19,617 bases of DNA from UBA4656 sp002405525 (lineage in GTDB: Bacteria > Pseudomonadota > Gammaproteobacteria > Xanthomonadales > Ahniellaceae). A program made the position numbers and the translations under genes. The stretch covers positions 1 to 19,617 of the forward strand of contig DAIMGT010000073.1 in NCBI GenBank assembly GCA_036723735.1. Direction: 5' to 3'. This document shows, one piece after another, positions 16,984-19,617 of this stretch; the stretch's first letter is position 1, and every line of letters starts with the position of its first letter. The notes under the pieces were generated by a model. It worked only from the letters and a program-made list of their open reading frames with translations. It ran no database searches and was not told the origin of the DNA.

Positions 16984-17916
16984 TCAGGGCTTGCGGGCGA
17001 GCAGGGCGAGCACCTCGAAGTGCGGCGGTCTCTGTTCGCGGGTGGCGAGGTCGCAGGACGCGACCTCGAGTCCGGCCTTGATGGCGAGGCTGCGCAGTTC
17101 GGCAGGGGTGAAGCCGAGGTTGCGGTGGTCGAACTCGGCGACCGTGCCGCGGTGCTGGTGGCGCGCCAGCGTGCAGGCCAGCAGTCGGCCGCCGCGCCGC
17201 AGGACGCGCGCTGCCTCGGCCATCGCCTGCGCGGGCCGCTCGGCGTAGGGCAGGGCGTGCATCATCAGTACCAGATCAAACCCCGCGTCCGGCAGGTCTA
17301 GCGCGTGCATGTCGCCGGCGCGCACCACCACATTGGCGCGTCCGGCCAGCCGCGCGCGCGCCGCATCGACCACGCGCTCGCTGGCGTCCACGCAGGTGAT
17401 CGAGCGCGCATGCGGGGACAGCAGTTCGGCGGTGACGCCATCGCCGGATGCGATGTCAAGCACCTCGCCGAGATCGAGCAGGCGCACGAAGCCGCGCGTC
17501 AGCGTCTCCCAGGTGCGTCCGGGGGAATAATGGCGCTCCATGTCGCCGGCGACGGAATCCGCCCAGTTGGCGCGCTGCGCGCGTTTGGCGAGCACGGCGG
17601 CTACCCGCCGGGTGTCGTCGCGCAGCAGCGCATCGTCGGCCGATTCGCGCAGGGCCTGCCAGAGGGCCCGCGTGCCCGGGCCGGCATCGACGTTGTAGCG
17701 GTAATAGGCGGACACGCCGGCGCGGCGGTCGCGGACCAGGTCGAGGTCGCGCAGTCGGGCGAGGTGGGTGGAGACGCGGGGCTGGGCCAGTCGAGTGGCG
17801 GCCGCGAGTTCGGCGACGGTGAGTTCCTCGCGCTCCAGCAGGGCCAGCAGCCGAACCCGGGTCGGGTCGGACAGGGCGCGCAGGAAGGCCGAGCATCCGG
17901 CGAGGTCCACGTCCAT
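16984..17916 (-). CDS. ArsR-family regulator fused to a SAM-dependent methyltransferase domain (SahR-like)
   Basis: 310 residues. The N-terminal winged helix (about 5-75: ALSDPTRVRLLALLE, LTVAELAAATRLAQPRVSTHLARL) is ArsR-type but lacks the CxC metal site (LTVAEL in its place), so it is not a metal sensor. The C-terminal class I methyltransferase fold starts near 145, with the SAM motif VLDIASGDG at 152-160, CVDAS, and a post-I region ending GFDLVLMMHALPY. ArsR regulators of this kind next to methionine-cycle genes are known as SahR, which responds to S-adenosylhomocysteine; assignment here rests on architecture and position. It is the first gene of a tight operon with both metH halves. The ATG at 17914-17916 follows GGAGAG closely; the frame is open further upstream, but overlaps the divergent promoter. 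Confidence 0.85.
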   Translation of the reverse strand: MDVDLAGCSAFLRALSDPTRVRLLALLEREELTVAELAAATRLAQPRVSTHLARLRDLDLVRDRRAGVSAYYRYNVDAGPGTRALWQALRESADDALLRDDTRRVAAVLAKRAQRANWADSVAGDMERHYSPGRTWETLTRGFVRLLDLGEVLDIASGDGVTAELLSPHARSITCVDASERVVDAARARLAGRANVVVRAGDMHALDLPDAGFDLVLMMHALPYAERPAQAMAEAARVLRRGGRLLACTLARHQHRGTVAEFDHRNLGFTPAELRSLAIKAGLEVASCDLATREQRPPHFEVLALLARKP

Positions 17917-17943
17917 CTCTCCATCGCGATTCAAAGATGCAGG

Positions 17944-17973
17944 ATGATGGCGGCCGGTGGCCGGCGCCGTCAA
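17944..17973 (-). promoter_or_regulatory. Candidate sigma-70 promoter of the regulator-metH operon
   Basis: On the minus strand, TTGACG (complement of 17968-17973) and CATCAT (complement of 17944-17949) are separated by 18 bases: 5/6 and 4/6 matches to the consensus. Initiation near 17937 would give a leader of about 20 bases containing the GGAGAG ribosome binding site. An AT-richer stretch at 17930-17939 with a CATC/GATG inverted repeat (17922-17925, 17936-17939) lies at the start point and could be a repressor site. Confidence 0.4.
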
Positions 17974-18033
17974 TCGCCGGCCGCAGTGGCGACTCCATAC
18001 GCTGCGGCGGCAATGGCCGCCGGGTCGAGCGGC

Positions 18034-18039
18034 TAGAAT
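18034..18039 (+). promoter_or_regulatory. -10 element for the acyl-CoA dehydrogenase gene
   Basis: TAGAAT, the same hexamer as upstream of slyX, 34 bases before the ATG at 18074. No convincing -35 element accompanies it. It diverges from the regulator-metH promoter within a gap of about 157 bases. Confidence 0.5.
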
Positions 18040-18073
18040 CGGGAGGCTTGTCCCGCACCGACCAGAGGTCGCC

Positions 18074-19237
<1,164 letters not shown>

Positions 19238-19238
19238 C

Positions 19239-19264
19239 CGTCGGCGCAAGCCCGCTTGCCGACG
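19239..19264 (+). terminator. Hairpin directly after the acyl-CoA dehydrogenase gene
   Basis: CGTCGGC (19239-19245) pairs with GCCGACG (19258-19264), and AAG/CTT extend the stem inside a 2-base bulge. It begins two bases after the stop codon. There is no T-tract, so it is a probable 3'-end stabilising hairpin or weak terminator. Confidence 0.45.
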
Positions 19265-19496
19265 CAGTGGGTCGATGGACGGCGGCAATCCTGGCGGCGC
19301 GCGGGACGATGGGTTTCGCGATCCGGGGGCGCGTCAGGTCTGCGCAATTGCCGGGAGACCGAGAGGAGTCAGCTGTCGTCGCTGGCGGCGCAAGGCACGC
19401 GAGCGCAGCACGCGCCCATGTTCGGGCTGGCGGGGTCAAGTCGTCGACCGGGGGCGAACGCGCGGCTGGGGCGCGGTAAGGATCGGCGGGCCCTTC

Positions 19497-19521
19497 ACCC
19501 GCGCCGGCATCCGGCGCGGGT
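19497..19521. repeat. Perfect 11-bp inverted repeat, loop of 3
   Basis: ACCCGCGCCGG (19497-19507), CAT, CCGGCGCGGGT (19511-19521). A very stable hairpin on either strand with no T-tract. It may be an extragenic palindromic (REP-like) unit or part of a bidirectional terminator. Confidence 0.7.
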
Positions 19522-19538
19522 CCGGACTCGCTCCCGCT

Positions 19539-19564
19539 GCATCAATCGCTTGCGCGATTGATGC
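19539..19564. repeat. Perfect 11-bp inverted repeat, loop of 4
   Basis: GCATCAATCGC (19539-19549), TTGC, GCGATTGATGC (19554-19564). It lies 17 bases from the preceding hairpin but has a different sequence and a notably lower GC content than its surroundings. Confidence 0.7.
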
Positions 19565-19617
19565 GCGGGTGCGGAATCAGGGCTGCGCGCCAGCACGGTA
19601 TTTCTGGGTCTGTTGAA

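Larger units (their letters stand above)
19265..19617. other. Gene-free right edge with perfect hairpins
   Basis: No frame gives a recognisable protein. The last ~120 bases contain two perfect 11-bp hairpins (19497-19521 and 19539-19564). The window ends before any following gene can be seen. Confidence 0.55.

Noticed and set aside
19595..19617. Right edge (…CTGTTGAA) as the end of an insertion sequence
   Set aside because: Only one end would be visible and no transposase or target duplication can be seen in the window.

Overview
The window is high-GC bacterial DNA that most resembles a gammaproteobacterium of the Xanthomonadales/Lysobacterales. The pointers are: methionine synthase split into two overlapping genes behind an ArsR-methyltransferase fusion regulator; adjacent slyX and DUF2058 genes; a cheR-cheD-cheB block next to several chemoreceptors; and TAGAAT -10 elements close to start codons. 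This placement rests on gene content only; no rRNA or tRNA is visible.

Layout. Positions 1-932 hold no recognisable gene, but contain a well-matched sigma-54 promoter (773-788). Positions 933-10788 (+) are a chemosensory block: a poly-HAMP chemoreceptor, a large Cache/PAS/HAMP receptor, cheR, cheD, cheB, and a short receptor-like protein with two N-terminal membrane helices. CheA, CheW, CheY and CheZ are not in the window. A degenerate HisKA_3 kinase-like gene follows (10904-11560). Next is a 488-base gene-free region with a strong intrinsic terminator, an 11-C tract and a possible anti-terminator. Then come slyX and a DUF2058 gene (+). Convergent to these, on the minus strand, are a small dimeric alpha/beta-barrel protein and the methionine operon, which reads in transcription order as SahR-like regulator, homocysteine-binding half of MetH, cobalamin half of MetH. 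A divergent acyl-CoA dehydrogenase gene (+) and 380 bases with several perfect hairpins end the window.

How the genes work together. CheR, CheB and CheD are the adaptation enzymes of chemotaxis: glutamate methyltransferase, methylesterase and glutamine deamidase. The first receptor keeps canonical methylation helices but lacks a C-terminal enzyme tether. The second has lost the glutamate pairs in both methylation helices, yet ends in a ~210-residue Pro/Ala-rich tail with an xWxxF-type CheR-docking pentapeptide. This suggests, as inference, that the second receptor recruits adaptation enzymes for its neighbours rather than being adapted itself. The third receptor and CheD share a C-terminal VELF motif. 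The third receptor and the adjacent kinase-like protein each carry a D-x-x-x-Q element of the type used by CheY-P phosphatases. The methionine operon appears self-contained: a regulator with a SAM-binding methyltransferase fold directly precedes the enzyme that recycles homocysteine.
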